A stretch of DNA of 64,000 nucleotides from Stereocaulon alpinum. Lineage: Eukaryota > Ascomycota > Lecanoromycetes > Lecanorales > Stereocaulaceae. The notes beneath the pieces are model-generated. The model made no database searches. It had not been told where the DNA came from and worked only from the letters and a program-made list of their open reading frames with translations. Below are positions 24,501 through 35,404 of the stretch, one piece after another (positions within the stretch are counted from its first letter, which is position 1; each line of letters begins with the position of its first letter). Made by a program: the position numbers and the translations under genes. The stretch is from NCBI GenBank assembly GCA_018257865.1, contig JAEUBA010000008.1, positions 1-64,000 on the forward strand. Direction: 5' to 3'.

Positions 24501-25067
24501 ACCTCCATGAGGTCGCTACGTCAACACTGAGTGAACAAAATCATGCACCCCGGTCAAAGTGGCAAGAATACAAGCAGCCACTGCAGCTCATCCTGCAGAC
24601 ATTCTCAACTGTATCCGACAAACCTGAGGACTTCTGGTACAGGATTGCTCCGTTCTTTAAGCGCGAGGAGCACACAGCTGGGACGGTGCTGTACCACCCT
24701 GGCGATAAGGCTAAGGGCTTCTACTTGCTTGAAAGTGGTCTCTTGAAAGCTAGGTACGACTACCCGCAAGGCAAGTATTCGGAGCTCATCGTTGCCGGCA
24801 CGACCTGTGGAGAACTTCCTTTCTTCTCAGCGACAAGCAGGACGTCTACGACTTTGGCTGAGACGGATTGTGTCACGTGGATGCTCGATGAGGAGAGATG
24901 GCGGGATCTACAGCAGAACCAGCCGGATGTTGCACAGGAGCTGCTGAAGATAAGCCTGAAATTGACGAGTGAGAGGATGGATGCTATTACCAAGTAAGCT
25001 CATGAAACGCTCATTACTGTTCCTTCATTAAACGATATGCAGGTACATGTTGCTCACGAGCGGATAA
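21582..25067 (+). CDS. VSB1: SulP/SLC26-type transporter with STAS and cyclic-nucleotide-binding-like domains (Vsb1-like)
   Basis: Five exons (21582-21843, 21892-23483, 23535-24375, 24429-24993, 25043-25067) join in phase to 1094 codons; introns are 48-53 bp. Order: a Ser-rich cytosolic N-terminus of about 280 residues (including SSPSSMSFSSAMNQ and EDTAELASWALSDIASNRSE), a SulP membrane domain starting near RQPASFIPPVILGLLLNILD, a STAS domain (MKLAGFLFFGTIVGVEKHI, then VDGVDYSAAE), and a C-terminal cNMP-binding-like domain (GTVLYHPGDKAKGFYLLESG, CGELPFFSATSR). This architecture is that of yeast Vsb1 (YGR125W), a vacuolar-membrane protein needed to store basic amino acids. Transport substrate and location here are inferred from that family. 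The last exon encodes only the final few residues (MLLTSG). Confidence 0.85.
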
Positions 25068-26178
25068 GATTTCTTTTACGATACCCCTTTGATGCGGACA
25101 CCTAAAAGTTTTGAGCAGGTCGTTTTGGGCAGACGATGTAGGGGTTAGGACATGGTGTATTGCATAGCGCCGGGAGTTCGGGACATGACTGAAGTTAATA
25201 GATGTTGATCAGATGCTTTGGCTGTCATCTACGGGTGTGAATATGCACAGGACGGCATGTTGTGTTTGAATTGATGTAGATACTTTGGGGGGTGTTGTAA
25301 GATGATCAATGGTTGGATTGCTCATGGGGGGTCTCCATATGTACAAAGTAAGACATGATCGCGATCTCTCAAAGCTTACGTACTACAAACGTGCTCTACC
25401 TCGGTTGCGTGACAATCAACTCCTTTTCGCTATGCAGCAAGAAAGTCCAGCTACTGGACCCTGCATTGACATTAGCTATATAAGAAGATCCTAGAGGAGG
25501 GGAAGGGGAAAGGTGTGGTGGGTAGGTGTGAGTGGAGGAGGATGGCACATGATGGCACATGATCTGCGCCAATGTGCAGTAGTAAACGATTAACGCATGT
25601 CGCGGAAGCTGGTGGAAGGTCACGCGCCAATACATTTGACTGGCCGTATCTCGTCTGCTTGTCAGATCAACATTAGTCCTATCTGCAGCCTGCAAGAACG
25701 TTGGGATTTTCCTGGCGATGAAACGAGCACTTCAACCCTCGAATATCCAAGATCCCTACCATTAACTTATCACATAATAACAAACAACAAACAACAAACA
25801 ACACCCGGTGGGAGAGTTTGCGGCCTCGAGCGCCTGCCGAATGCTGCAAGGAGATTGGACTAAACCCTCTTGGTGCAAATTAAACACTAGCGCCATTCTC
25901 AAAACTCCACCCATCGAAAATAATTTCCCCCGTTTCAACCTTTTATTGTAAACACTCTTCCTCCAGCTTCATCGAGGTGCATCCGCTTTGCTTTCTATAT
26001 ACGCTCTCTATCCAACTGCATCGTATCCCAAAGATACTTTTGTCGATAGAGACATCATTAGGTATGCAACCCGCTCGCGTTGTACGGGTAAACATACATT
26101 GTGTAACTCCAAGCTGACCAGATCTCAATTCCAGGATACTTTTGACAGCTCACACGTTTAACATAGTCCTCGATCACA
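25068..26178. other. Intergenic with simple repeats
   Basis: The 3' flank of the transporter gene and promoter of the PH-domain gene. It holds a doubled GATGGCACAT at about 25541-25560 and a short AACAA microsatellite at about 25776-25802. No gene recognised. Confidence 0.55.
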
Positions 26179-28418
26179 ATGTCTGCAGCTCAACAGCCTT
26201 TGCAAGATACCCCTGTGGTTGCACCTGCAACGACTGAGCCCGTTGCACCCACCACTACCGCTGCCGAGGCTACTACAGACCCTGTTCGCAACCAGGAGTC
26301 GAGTGCTTTGGCTCCAGAAAGCAGACCGGAACTCAATGACGGCACGATAGCTTCTACTCCTACGGCAGCTAACCTCACCCCTGTGAGCAAGGAGGAAAAG
26401 GTTGGAAAGGGCGAGGTTGCCGTTACGTCTCAGCCCATCAATGAAGGCGTCCTGAACTACAAGGCCCCTGGGCTCAAGTAAGTACACGCATCTACTCCCA
26501 TGCCTAAAGCAAAGTGCTGACATAATGCTCTCTTTTCTTAGGGGCCTCATCTTCTCGAAGAAGTATTTCTGGTTCAGCGACGCGCCCCTTGAACACAAGC
26601 ATCTTACCGCATACCTCGGCAACGAGAAGTCTAAGGATATCGGTCACGCAAATGCTGCACACGCCACCCAGACCGGAAAGGGTCTCCTCTTCTTCGCTAA
26701 GCGATCTGAGGATAAGGAACATCCTCAAGGCATCTTCAACCTGGTTAGTAGTCCCAGCATGCCAATCCGAGCCTCTGTAGCTGACATGGGATTTGCATGG
26801 TAGGCCGATGTCAGCGACGTAGGGAAAGGTAACTTTAACGACTTCACCTTCATGCTCCACGGCCACAAGCATACTTTCCAAGCCGTCACCAAAGCGGAGA
26901 AGGACGGCTGGTTGGTAGCCCTCGAGACCCGGGTTGCTGAAGCTAAGACTGAGCGTGAGGGCATTATTGGCAGCCATGGCTATAAGAGCGCGCTTGAGAA
27001 ATACGGTGAGTAGAATCCTCATCTGTGCATCTCTACATATGGCATAGGCTTATATCTATGTTCAAGGTACATCAAGTGCAGCTGCCACAACTGGTACCTC
27101 TCGCTCTTTGTCTCGACCAAACAAGGCCAGCAAGTCCCGCGAGCGCAAGACCGCTACCACCTCTGACACGGTCGCTGCTACGAATGCTAGCCCGGTTGCT
27201 GGCACGACTGAGAACACTCATGATACAATTACTGATAGGTCTACTCATGCTGAGACTGGTGACGCTATTGCCGGTGGAGCTGCAGCTGGTGCAGTCGTTG
27301 GTGCTACAGCCGGCCGACATGGTTCCATCTCTGATGAGGAGAAGAAGAACAAGAAGAGCCGCTCCCAATCCCGTAACAAACGTGGCAGCCTCTTCGGAAA
27401 CCTTTTGGGCAAGAAGGAAGAGCACGACACGAAGAAAGACGTGAAGAAGGAAGAAAAGAAGGAGGAGAAAGAGGAGAAGAAGGAAATCAAGGCTGAAGAA
27501 AAGGCTGAGAAGAAAGAGATCAAGGCTGAGGAGAAGGCCGAGAAAAAGGCCGAGAAGCATGAGCTCAAGGAAGAGAAGCATCTTGAGAAAGAGGGTAACC
27601 CCTTGGCTACTGGCGCAACCCCTGGCTTCGACGCGCATGCTATTGGTAGGTGCACTCCTTTCCCTACAATCTTTCTAGGCTAATATCCTTCAGCGGCTCG
27701 TGTCATTGGAGCAGATGAGTTGCCTGCTTCAAACGCAACCGAGGGTGTCACAGACGTCGCGCCAGTGGCTGTCACAGAGCCTCTTACAAATGAGACTACA
27801 CCAGCTGGCACAGCCCGCGAGACTGCCCCAAAGCCAAACAAGCGGAACTCTCTCTTCGGCGGTCTTTTTGGAAAGAAAGACACTGCTAGCCCAACTGCAA
27901 CCGAGACCGCTCCTGCTCTTGTAGCCAAGGATGAGCCTCCCGCGGTGTCAGAAACTGCACCGCGGCTTGATGATCCTGTAGTCGAGCCAACTCCAGCACA
28001 TGGTCTAGACACCACTGCTGCTCCCGCTGCCGCTGCTGGTACCGCTGATACGACTTCTCCAGTCTCGAACACCACGCCTACAAGCAACCGTCGCAGCTCT
28101 TTCTTCTCCAATCTTGGAACAAAGAAGGAGCGAAAGGCCGGAGCAACATCTGATACCGAGGTGACTGACGAGTCTAAGAAGAGCGGTGGTTTCGGCGGTC
28201 TACTTCGCAAGGCTAGCCGTGCACAAAGCAAGAACACCAACGCATCTGGTGTAGGAAAGGAGCCCACCCCTGATGTTCCATCGACCACCAAAACTCCTGT
28301 AGGAACCACTACTGATGGCGTCGCCGAAGCTGAGAAGCCAGCACTGACCGATGGCGAGAGTGGAGCCAATGGCATTGCGGGATCGCACGAGCAGACTCCA
28401 GTGTCTGCGACCGCCTAG
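26179..28418 (+). CDS. Meu6-like PH-domain protein with Lys/Glu-rich tail
   Basis: Five exons (26179-26477, 26542-26743, 26804-27005, 27067-27645, 27694-28418) join in phase to 668 codons; introns are 48-64 bp. After an Ala/Thr/Pro-rich N-terminus of about 85 residues comes a PH-like domain split over exons 1-3: GLIFSKKYFWFSDAPLEHKH, TGKGLLFFAKRSEDKEHP and FNDFTFMLHGHKHTFQAVTK. Fungal homologues include Schizosaccharomyces pombe Meu6. The tail has a glycine-rich hydrophobic patch (AIAGGAAAGAVVGATAG), a highly charged repeat with EIKAEEKAEKK twice in tandem, and four basic Ser/Phe patches (KRGSLFGNLLGKK, KRNSLFGGLFGKK, NRRSSFFSNLGTKK, SGGFGGLLRKASR) that look like repeated phospho- or membrane-binding motifs. 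A role at a membrane or the cortex is plausible but not shown. Confidence 0.82.
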
Positions 28419-29560
28419 CTCGATATGATACCCCGGATGTGGTTGGATGCATGCGTCCGATGAGATTGATTCTATTCGACAACATCAGCACCTTTCATTG
28501 CATGTCAGCTTTCTCGCGTTGGTCACTCGTTCAGCAAGAGATTGTCGACGTTCTTGACTCGTTACGTCATGTGCGTGTGCGGGCCAGACTGATACCACTG
28601 ATACCACCCTCTGCTTTGATACTCGCTCAATACCCAAGTCCTTGTGTACCGATACCCGCGGCTGTTCTCTTATTGGAGGCAGTTCCGCTCGGCCGTTAGG
28701 GCAAACAAAGATGCAGATAGCACATAATACCTAATACAGTTTGTTTTTCCTTTGATGCAAACTTTAGACGAGCAAATTGATATGCCACTGTACAGTACGT
28801 GTGCGATATTACCGTAGCTATGGACCTCGACCATGCCAAGAAGCATATCGTAGTTGGAGCTGAAGTACAGTATCAGCGCTACAGACTTAGGGTGCATAAG
28901 CCCGTTGGGTGCGCCCTGCTCTAACCGGCACATGCTCCGCAGGGCTGCATGTAGGGCAGGCGAACATGCGGTGAAGATGTCAAGCGTCACCGTGTATGTA
29001 TTGCTAAGCAATGCAGAATGACTCACACAAAGACGTCAATTGCATGCAGGTTTGAGAGCACTACTGTGCAAGCAGTGAAGATTTCGCTTCCTGAGCGAGT
29101 TAGAAGGGAGATACATCTCGGTATGACCGTGGCCAAGATACAGAGCGGAGATTGTGGGGTGGGGGTTTACGAGGTTTAGTGTAATTCAAATCAATCATGC
29201 GCCGATGAGAAGACGAAGTGTTTCATGGGGACATTGCTGTGGACTGTTTTCGTGAATTGGTGTATTGGCCAGCAGTACACTTGTTGGATTGCTTAGGCTT
29301 CAAGATCAGGGGGCATGATCCTGAAGGTGAAAGACTTTCGTGTTCAGCTGTGTATGTACATACTTTGTGCGTCTTGTGTGGCCTTGATGCCGCGTGGAAG
29401 ATTAAGCGTGCAACAGGAGGCCTTACCGGAGTCTGAGGCCATACGTACTGTACTGCACGGTAAGAAAGCTTAGGTAGGTTCCATTGTCGCCTAGAGAGGC
29501 AATCTGTCCTTGGTCGAGCCAATCGAAACTGCGCAATCGCGAAATCCTTCCTGCTAGCGT
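28419..29560. other. Intergenic, promoter of the bZIP gene
   Basis: No gene recognised. It contains TTACGTCAT at about 28562 and leads into the CT-rich leader of the cpcA-like gene. Confidence 0.5.
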
Positions 29561-29561
29561 A

Positions 29562-29568
29562 TGAGTCA
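29562..29568 (+). promoter_or_regulatory. Gcn4/AP-1-type site TGAGTCA upstream of cpcA
   Basis: A perfect TGAGTCA lies 212 bp upstream of the proposed bZIP start. It is the consensus site bound by Gcn4/CpcA proteins, so autoregulation is plausible. A single 7-mer can occur by chance. Confidence 0.45.
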
Positions 29569-29676
29569 CACTGCCCCAATGAGGCTTAGAGATCTTGTTG
29601 ACCGGCTGGGAATGATTGAATTTCATAGGCTCGGTTGCAGCCGCACTTGCCCAATCACCTTCGCAATCTTCCTTAA

Positions 29677-29703
29677 ATGCCTTACCTCCCCACATCTGCC
29701 TGA
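29677..29703 (+). promoter_or_regulatory. Short upstream ORF in the cpcA leader
   Basis: An ATG at 29677 opens a nine-codon frame (MPYLPTSA, stop TGA) about 77 bp before the proposed start. Translational control by upstream ORFs is established for GCN4 and cpc-1/cpcA, and the position in a pyrimidine-rich leader fits that mode. The transcript start is not known, so inclusion in the mRNA is inferred. Confidence 0.5.
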
Positions 29704-29779
29704 TCTTTCCTCTTCTCTTCCTACATCTTCTCTCTGCAACACAACTACACCATATTTACAAGACACCCATTTGATATGG

Positions 29780-31287
29780 ATGCCTTGTAAGTTGTGACTT
29801 CTTAAACCTCTCCAATCTCGTCACTAGACACGATAGATACCCTTTACAACCAGCTTACCAACCCCACTCTCACCACTTTGACTTCAGATCTTCCTACCCA
29901 GGAATATCTGAACCAAACGTCTGCTCCTCGCATTCGCCCAGGTTCTCGCTTCACAGCAACCATTTTCCCACACGACTTACAGTCGTTCGTCACGGATCAT
30001 CCACAGACATGGCATACTCAACCCCAATCACCGCGGCTTCCCACGCCTGCATCCAATACAACTCACTACTCAAGCCAGGACTCGAACGAAGACTTCGTTC
30101 TGTTCCCGACGGCTCCGACAGATACTCGCCCACAAGCTCGCAGATCTTCCGAGCTTGCGCAGGCGACGTCCCCTACAGCCCTTAATCAACACCACCGTGC
30201 TTTGGCCTACAACAGCCAGCAATTTAGACGTAACTCTACTCAACAACAATCTTCTTCTGTGTCTCCTATCCAGAATCCACGAGTGAGTGGCATCATCCAC
30301 GGTACAGGGTCTTTATCATCGTCTCCGTCTCTGCAACATAACAACAGTCCTACCGGTCAACAGCAGCGCTTTTACGCAAACTCGGCTCCTTCTTCGACGA
30401 CTGGTCTGCATCAGCAGTCTCCTCGAACTCGGCCTCCAGTTCCTCTCTTCTCAAATAGCACAGGAAACATTCCACAACACATGTCCACCATGGCTCATTC
30501 CCACTTAGAAGGTACTTCAACTCAGCAAGGCTCACCCAGTCCAGACTCTGAGCTAACCATTTCCCTCTTAGACATTTCTTCTAACAACATGTTCGACTTT
30601 GATCAATTCACCAACTCGGCGCCGGATGCGCACACTGATGGCCATTACAATGGCGCAACAGACTTTGGTGGCCAATTTGAGCCCATCAACCATCCGGCGC
30701 CGGTGCAGGCATCCAACTTCCAGACCGTGTCACCCAAAGACCTCATGGTCGACTCTATGTCTGCGCCTCCCTCTGGAGCGTTCACCGACCTCACTACACC
30801 GGGGACTTCGACTCTTGAGTCTCCCTTCATAGCCAATAGCAGCGAGACCTCTCCGCTATACATGGACGAGTCGTTCGGAGATGATGCCGACCAATGGCCG
30901 TCTCTCTTTGAGCCATACGACGAGCCCGTCAAGCACGCTCCCGCTCCTCATTTCACCGCTAGCCCCACGATAACACATGTCGCCCCGAAGATGTCTCGCA
31001 ATGACTCTTCGCCAGGTCAATCATCCTCTCGATCATCCAACCAAGGCCGCCACAGCTTCACTTCTGGCGTTGCCCCACGGCGAAGGGACAAGCCCCTGCC
31101 AGCCATCACCGTCGAGGATCCCAGTGACACTGTCGCTGTCAAGCGAGCACGAAACACCCTAGCGGCACGCAAATCACGTGAGAAGCGAGTAGAGCGGACC
31201 GAGGCTCTGGTCAGCCAAGTGAACGAGTTGGAGGCGGAAGTGGAAAGGTGGAAGAGCATTGCACTGAGCATGGGTCATGTGGAGTAG
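29780..31287 (+). CDS. cpcA: bZIP transcription factor of the CpcA/Cpc-1/Gcn4 type
   Basis: The long exon ends with a classical bZIP: DTVAVKRARNTLAARKSREK as basic region and a short zipper (EALVSQVNELEAEVERW), matching Gcn4 orthologues that activate amino-acid biosynthesis genes in the nucleus. The N-terminal part (NPTLTTLTSDLPTQEYL) matches filamentous relatives. This frame has no Met until about residue 200, so a first exon is needed. ATG CCT T at 29780-29786, followed by a strong donor GTAAGT, fits phase 1 with an acceptor at 29827 or 29836, giving about 485-488 residues. The ATG four bases earlier (29776) is in the wrong frame after splicing. The frame upstream of 29780 is open to 29561, so a longer N-terminus is possible. 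The middle is Gln/Ser/Pro-rich with acidic patches, as in activation domains. Confidence 0.87.
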
Positions 31288-33300
31288 CCATGACAACCGC
31301 TATTGAGAAAAAAAAAGCGTGCGCGTGCTTGTACATGTGATGTACATGGTACATTGGGGTTGAAGTATCAACACTAAGAGACTTTGACAGTTGAGCTCTA
31401 TTGGGAACAGAGCTACGATGCTGTCGGGTCGAGGAATATTCAGGACAAGGGGAGTGAAATGAGGGGTTCATGCGTTTTTCATTCTATTATCTCATTCTTT
31501 TCCTTGGTGCCGAGTGACGAAAGGATAGGGAAGGAGGTTTCTACTTATAACGGCCGGTTCTGATGTCGCCTTCTTGTAGGGTTTGACTCGTGGCTCGATG
31601 TTCATGTTGTTTTGGAAGGCAGGTGTGCCTGTGTATGGAAGGAGGTGGTTGTTTTACGATGATGATTATACTATCAAAAAATCTAAACACAAGTCTTTCA
31701 TTTAATTACCTTACCATTGCCACTAGATATGCTCATTGTCCGCTCTGTTCATACTGCCACTTGCTTAATCCTAAACTTTACGTGCAAGCACACTCCTGAC
31801 CGACTCAACTCTACGAGCTTCTTGGCTAAAACTACACGACGCTCATTCGTAGCCTTATTGCCGCCTGTCCTCGCTCCTTACGCTTGATGGTGTAAGTTAC
31901 ATGCTGCTCTTGTAAGAGTCAAAAGTCACGTCATGTATCCTGCACCCTACCTAAACCACATCACCGCACCCCACCATCATCGCCTCCAAACGTCGTCCAC
32001 ACTATATATCCTCTTCCACAGCACCGCTCTCTCGCATTAAACCCCCCCACGCACGCACCTACACAAAACCCTGCAACCTTCCAACCTCCTCAGATATCGA
32101 CTTCTTTGAAAAGCCGCTTTCCTCGTATTGATATGTACAGTATGATTTTATTCGCTCCGTGTAGGAAGTATTATGTCTTGCAAAGCCCTGTGTGGATTTG
32201 TGGTGGAGGTGTGGTGGAGCTTTTTTGGGGAGGGTTCTGCTTCTGCTTCTGCTTCTGCGGCTGGAGGGGTGGGTGGGTTGGTAGGTTGGGGTTGTGATGT
32301 ACTGTTTGTGAGTGTGAGTGTGAGTGTGGTGGGTGGGTTGGAGCTGGGAGGGGTGGCTTTTTGGGGGGGTAGGGTGTGTTGGGTCGCTTGGGTGGGGGGT
32401 TGTTTATGGAACTACGGAAGGGAGGGAACCCTTGTGCGTGGATAGGTAGGTTGTTTTGCGTAGGTTTTCTCAATGTACTTGTAGTTCCACTCCTACGTTG
32501 CATCTATATCGATATCGATATCTATGATGTTGTTGGATGGGTTCTGCTGGTCATGTAGATGGAAGGTGGGAAGTGGTGAGAGTGATGGGGTAGGTTCGTT
32601 GAGTCATGGGGGTTGAGGTTTGGGGTTTGGGGTGATGGGGGTGAAGGAGGTCGATAGTAGGGTTAGACTGTGGAGAAAGGTAGACATTTGATGGTGGGGC
32701 TGAGGGAATGGGAATGGAAGCGTGATGAGTGTGGGTGGGAGAGATTTGAGGTTGTATTGATTATGGAGGTCTTTGACGAGTTGCGCTACTCGTGCGCACA
32801 TCGGAGCTCGGCTATGCAGATTTTTCCGTTTATGTGGATGATTTCTTTGGGTGGGGGTGTGCTATGGTAGCTCCATCATTGTTGTTGTCGTGCGAGTGGG
32901 TACTCAAAGTTTCTGCTATATACCGAGGATTCAATGAAATTTGAGCGGACTTTGGGAGAATTCGAACTTGGATTGGGAATAGATTGTGAATCTTGGATAT
33001 CTTTCAACTATGAAACCAGATCCTTCAAGGGGCTTTTCCTTGATGTTGGAGATCTACAGCTCAATCATGATATAGGAGGACGTTTCATCGTGGATGATCA
33101 AGCCTGAGTTTGTATGATTATAGCTTGTATTTCGTGTTGAACAAAGTTCCTTGGAAGTCTGAAACCGCACATTCATTGTTCAAACGTCATATTGAATAAT
33201 ATAGATTCAAGGGTAATCAAGTTTAAGGATTTATGATCGCAGCTCGAACGGTTTTTGGAGAGAACACCTAGACAACACCCTAGGGGATTATCTGCTGCAA
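31288..33300. other. Intergenic with strong strand skew and simple repeats
   Basis: No gene recognised. About 31930-32080 is C-rich on the plus strand, then about 32190-32650 switches to strongly G/T-rich, with several G-runs (for example TTTTTGGGGGGGTAGGG near 32358). Simple repeats include CTTCTG units at about 32237-32260, GAGTGT units at about 32310-32328 and ATATCGATATCGATATC near 32505-32521. Open frames in the skewed part are products of composition. Confidence 0.6.
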
Positions 33301-33530
33301 TTATTGTTCTCCATACGCCCGATATTCTGCTCTAGTGATGCAGAACTCCTCGGACGTGGAAAGAGTAGTAAAGATCGATCCTCCAATCCAAGCGCTGTAC
33401 TTCAGCTCTGGAGGCGCAGTGACTCTCGCAGCAGAAGCATGATTGCAATTCCTTGACCAAGCGGTCTTCGAGGCCAGGGAATATAGTGTTTCCACCAGAC
33501 TGTTACGTGGTTGAGACTGCACCTCGTACA
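33301..33530 (-). pseudogene. Actin-family C-terminal fragment with frameshift
   Basis: The minus-strand frame ends RVTAPPELKYSAWIGGSI..LSTSEEFCITRAEYRAYG, a clear counterpart of the actin C-terminal block (APPERKYSVWIGGSIL..LSTF..WI..EY). The preceding actin segment, SGGNTIFPGLEDRLVKELQ, is present but in another frame; the two join by a one-base shift near 33440-33450. The final residues of actin (HRKCF) are missing, and nothing recognisable of the rest of actin lies upstream. This is a diverged, frameshifted relic of an actin or actin-related gene, not the functional copy. Confidence 0.75.
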
Positions 33531-33531
33531 A

Positions 33532-35404
33532 GTGCTTAGGTGTGAAGGAATGGGAATTTGTAGTACCAAGATGATGTTAGCAAACAATACAGGTGTTCTG
33601 AGAGCCTATCAACGTAACGTCCGTGTGCTCAATTAGTGCAGTTCATCTACTACACGTAGCGTTCAAAAGTCTTTGGACTGGGTGCTTACTCAGCTTTCAC
33701 ATCCATGATCACTGTAACTTGGTACTCGACCACGAGTTACTCCTGTATCTGAATGCTCCGGATCGCATAATTCAACCCGAAGTCCGTTCAAGATCGTCAT
33801 CCTATTGCTCCCATACCTCAACAATTGTTTCGTTCGTCGCTCGAACAGCCATTTGATTTCATTACTCTGTAACTCTGCTCCATAATCATTTGTGCTCATC
33901 CGAACTAAACTTCCACTGACGCAGGCACTTTTCGACGCGGTGGACTATAGAAACATGTCAGTTCCAGACAATTTTGAGCAGCGAGCGCGCTGTTATCGAA
34001 GGCAATTATCTAGCAGACGGGTATTCCTGATTTTCTATTGAGATCGGAAGTTGACAGGGAATCAAATAGCCGAGCTCCAAGATGTAGATTATGGGGCGAG
34101 AAGACGTAAGGTACGGTAGTAGTACATAGTGGACAGAGCGAGACGTATGCTGGAATCGAAGCGGTTAGAGCGGGAATTGTATGAGGTGGTCACATAGTTG
34201 AGTGCAGTAAACATGGCCAACGCTGGATGGTGAGCAAATATACATTGTTGCAGAAGACCATGTTCTTTTGAAGGAGTGGGGGCCAGCAGATGCGATCCCA
34301 AAGACAAGCCCCAGTCTTTCAACTTCAAAATCTTCTTCGCTAGGTTGCTGCATACCTGGAAGTACTGGGTAACATCGAGAGGAACAATCCTTCTTGCTGC
34401 ATGCACAGCTGCATGGTCTATGTCTTCTATCCAGTGGAATTCTCCGACTCGCTATGTCGGGCCTGCCACCTTATGTATGTTTCAAGCAAAGATATTTTGG
34501 CTCCGATCAGCGCGTATAACGCTTCACCGACATGCAATAATCGGGAGAGCTGTCACCATGTTCGCGATGATCAAAAGAAGAGTCCTGAGCAAATTCGTGA
34601 CTTGCATGTTAGCACTGTTTCCGGCCTACAGTGCCACGGTGCCAATGATTGAGAAGAGCAATCGCTCTCTGCCATCACTGCTTCCGTCATGCTCGTCTGT
34701 CTCCACAATACCACGTAGCGTTTCCAACAGAAAACGAGTAGACGATGTTGTTGGAGCTACCCGTCGGCATGCTCCAAGAGGCGCGTTCATGCATACCCTC
34801 ATGGCTGACTTCACAGAATCCGTAGATAAGGCATGGTTTATGAGATTCACATCTAGTAGCTGCCGAAAGTCCAACCATAAGGCAGCATTAGCATTAGCAC
34901 TGGCATCAATGTAAAACCTTCGGTTTAGAGACAGATGAAGAGGGGAAGCAGGAGCGACTCAATGCCGTGGAAGTTCCGGCATCGCGTCACGTCAAGAACA
35001 AAAGAAAGTTCACACCACCCTATAAGAAATCCCCGGACCGCAGGCCCAGGGGTGGCGCTAGACGCCCCTTGATTAGGTGATGATCAAGCTCTGGGGCTCG
35101 CTTAGGGAGCTCGCTTATAGGGACCCGCGCCAGGAAAAGTGTGAACCCTTGGGGAGGACGTCTCACCGGGCATCTCGGATTCTTCTAATAGCTCTACTGT
35201 ATGCTGTGATTGAATGTTTAGAAAGGAATATGAAACTTGTTTATTTTTACTATAAACCGAGCCTGGATGTAGAACCCGGAGACATATCAATACAAGACAA
35301 ATCGTAATGCGTATCGCCCTAGCGGCTAGTTTACATTCCCACGCGAGTCTCACGCGATGCATATATATTAGGGCTTTCAAACCTTGTGCTGCGCCCCTTT
35401 GACA
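33532..35404. other. Gene-poor region with unresolved ORFs
   Basis: A plus-strand ORF at 34276-34914 (212 codons) overlaps minus-strand ORFs at 34089-34406 and 34626-34874. Neither strand gives a recognisable family, and joining the minus pieces requires crossing stop codons. A GC-rich patch at about 35018-35124 carries the inverted pair CCCTATAAG (35019) and CTTATAGGG (35113) and repeated GCTCGCTTA, and may be the remnant of a small transposable element. Confidence 0.35.

Noticed and set aside
27072..27638. Leu/Phe-rich minus-strand ORFs resembling a membrane protein
   Set aside because: They are the antisense of the Lys/Glu repeat of the Meu6-like gene.
29776..29786. bZIP start at the ATG at 29776
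   Set aside because: After splicing at GTAAGT this ATG is in phase 2 and no acceptor returns it to the bZIP frame; it is treated as a possible upstream overlapping ORF.
29878..31287. bZIP gene starting at a TTG at 29878
   Set aside because: A non-AUG start is unnecessary: a seven-base first exon from the ATG at 29780 joins in phase through a strong donor.
32106..32558. ORFs rich in Gly/Val/Trp or Pro/His on opposite strands
   Set aside because: These are translations of the G/T-rich simple-repeat region and mirror each other; composition explains them.
34276..34914. 212-codon plus-strand ORF as a gene
   Set aside because: No recognisable domain, overlapped by equally long minus-strand frames, and no leader or splice signals favour it.
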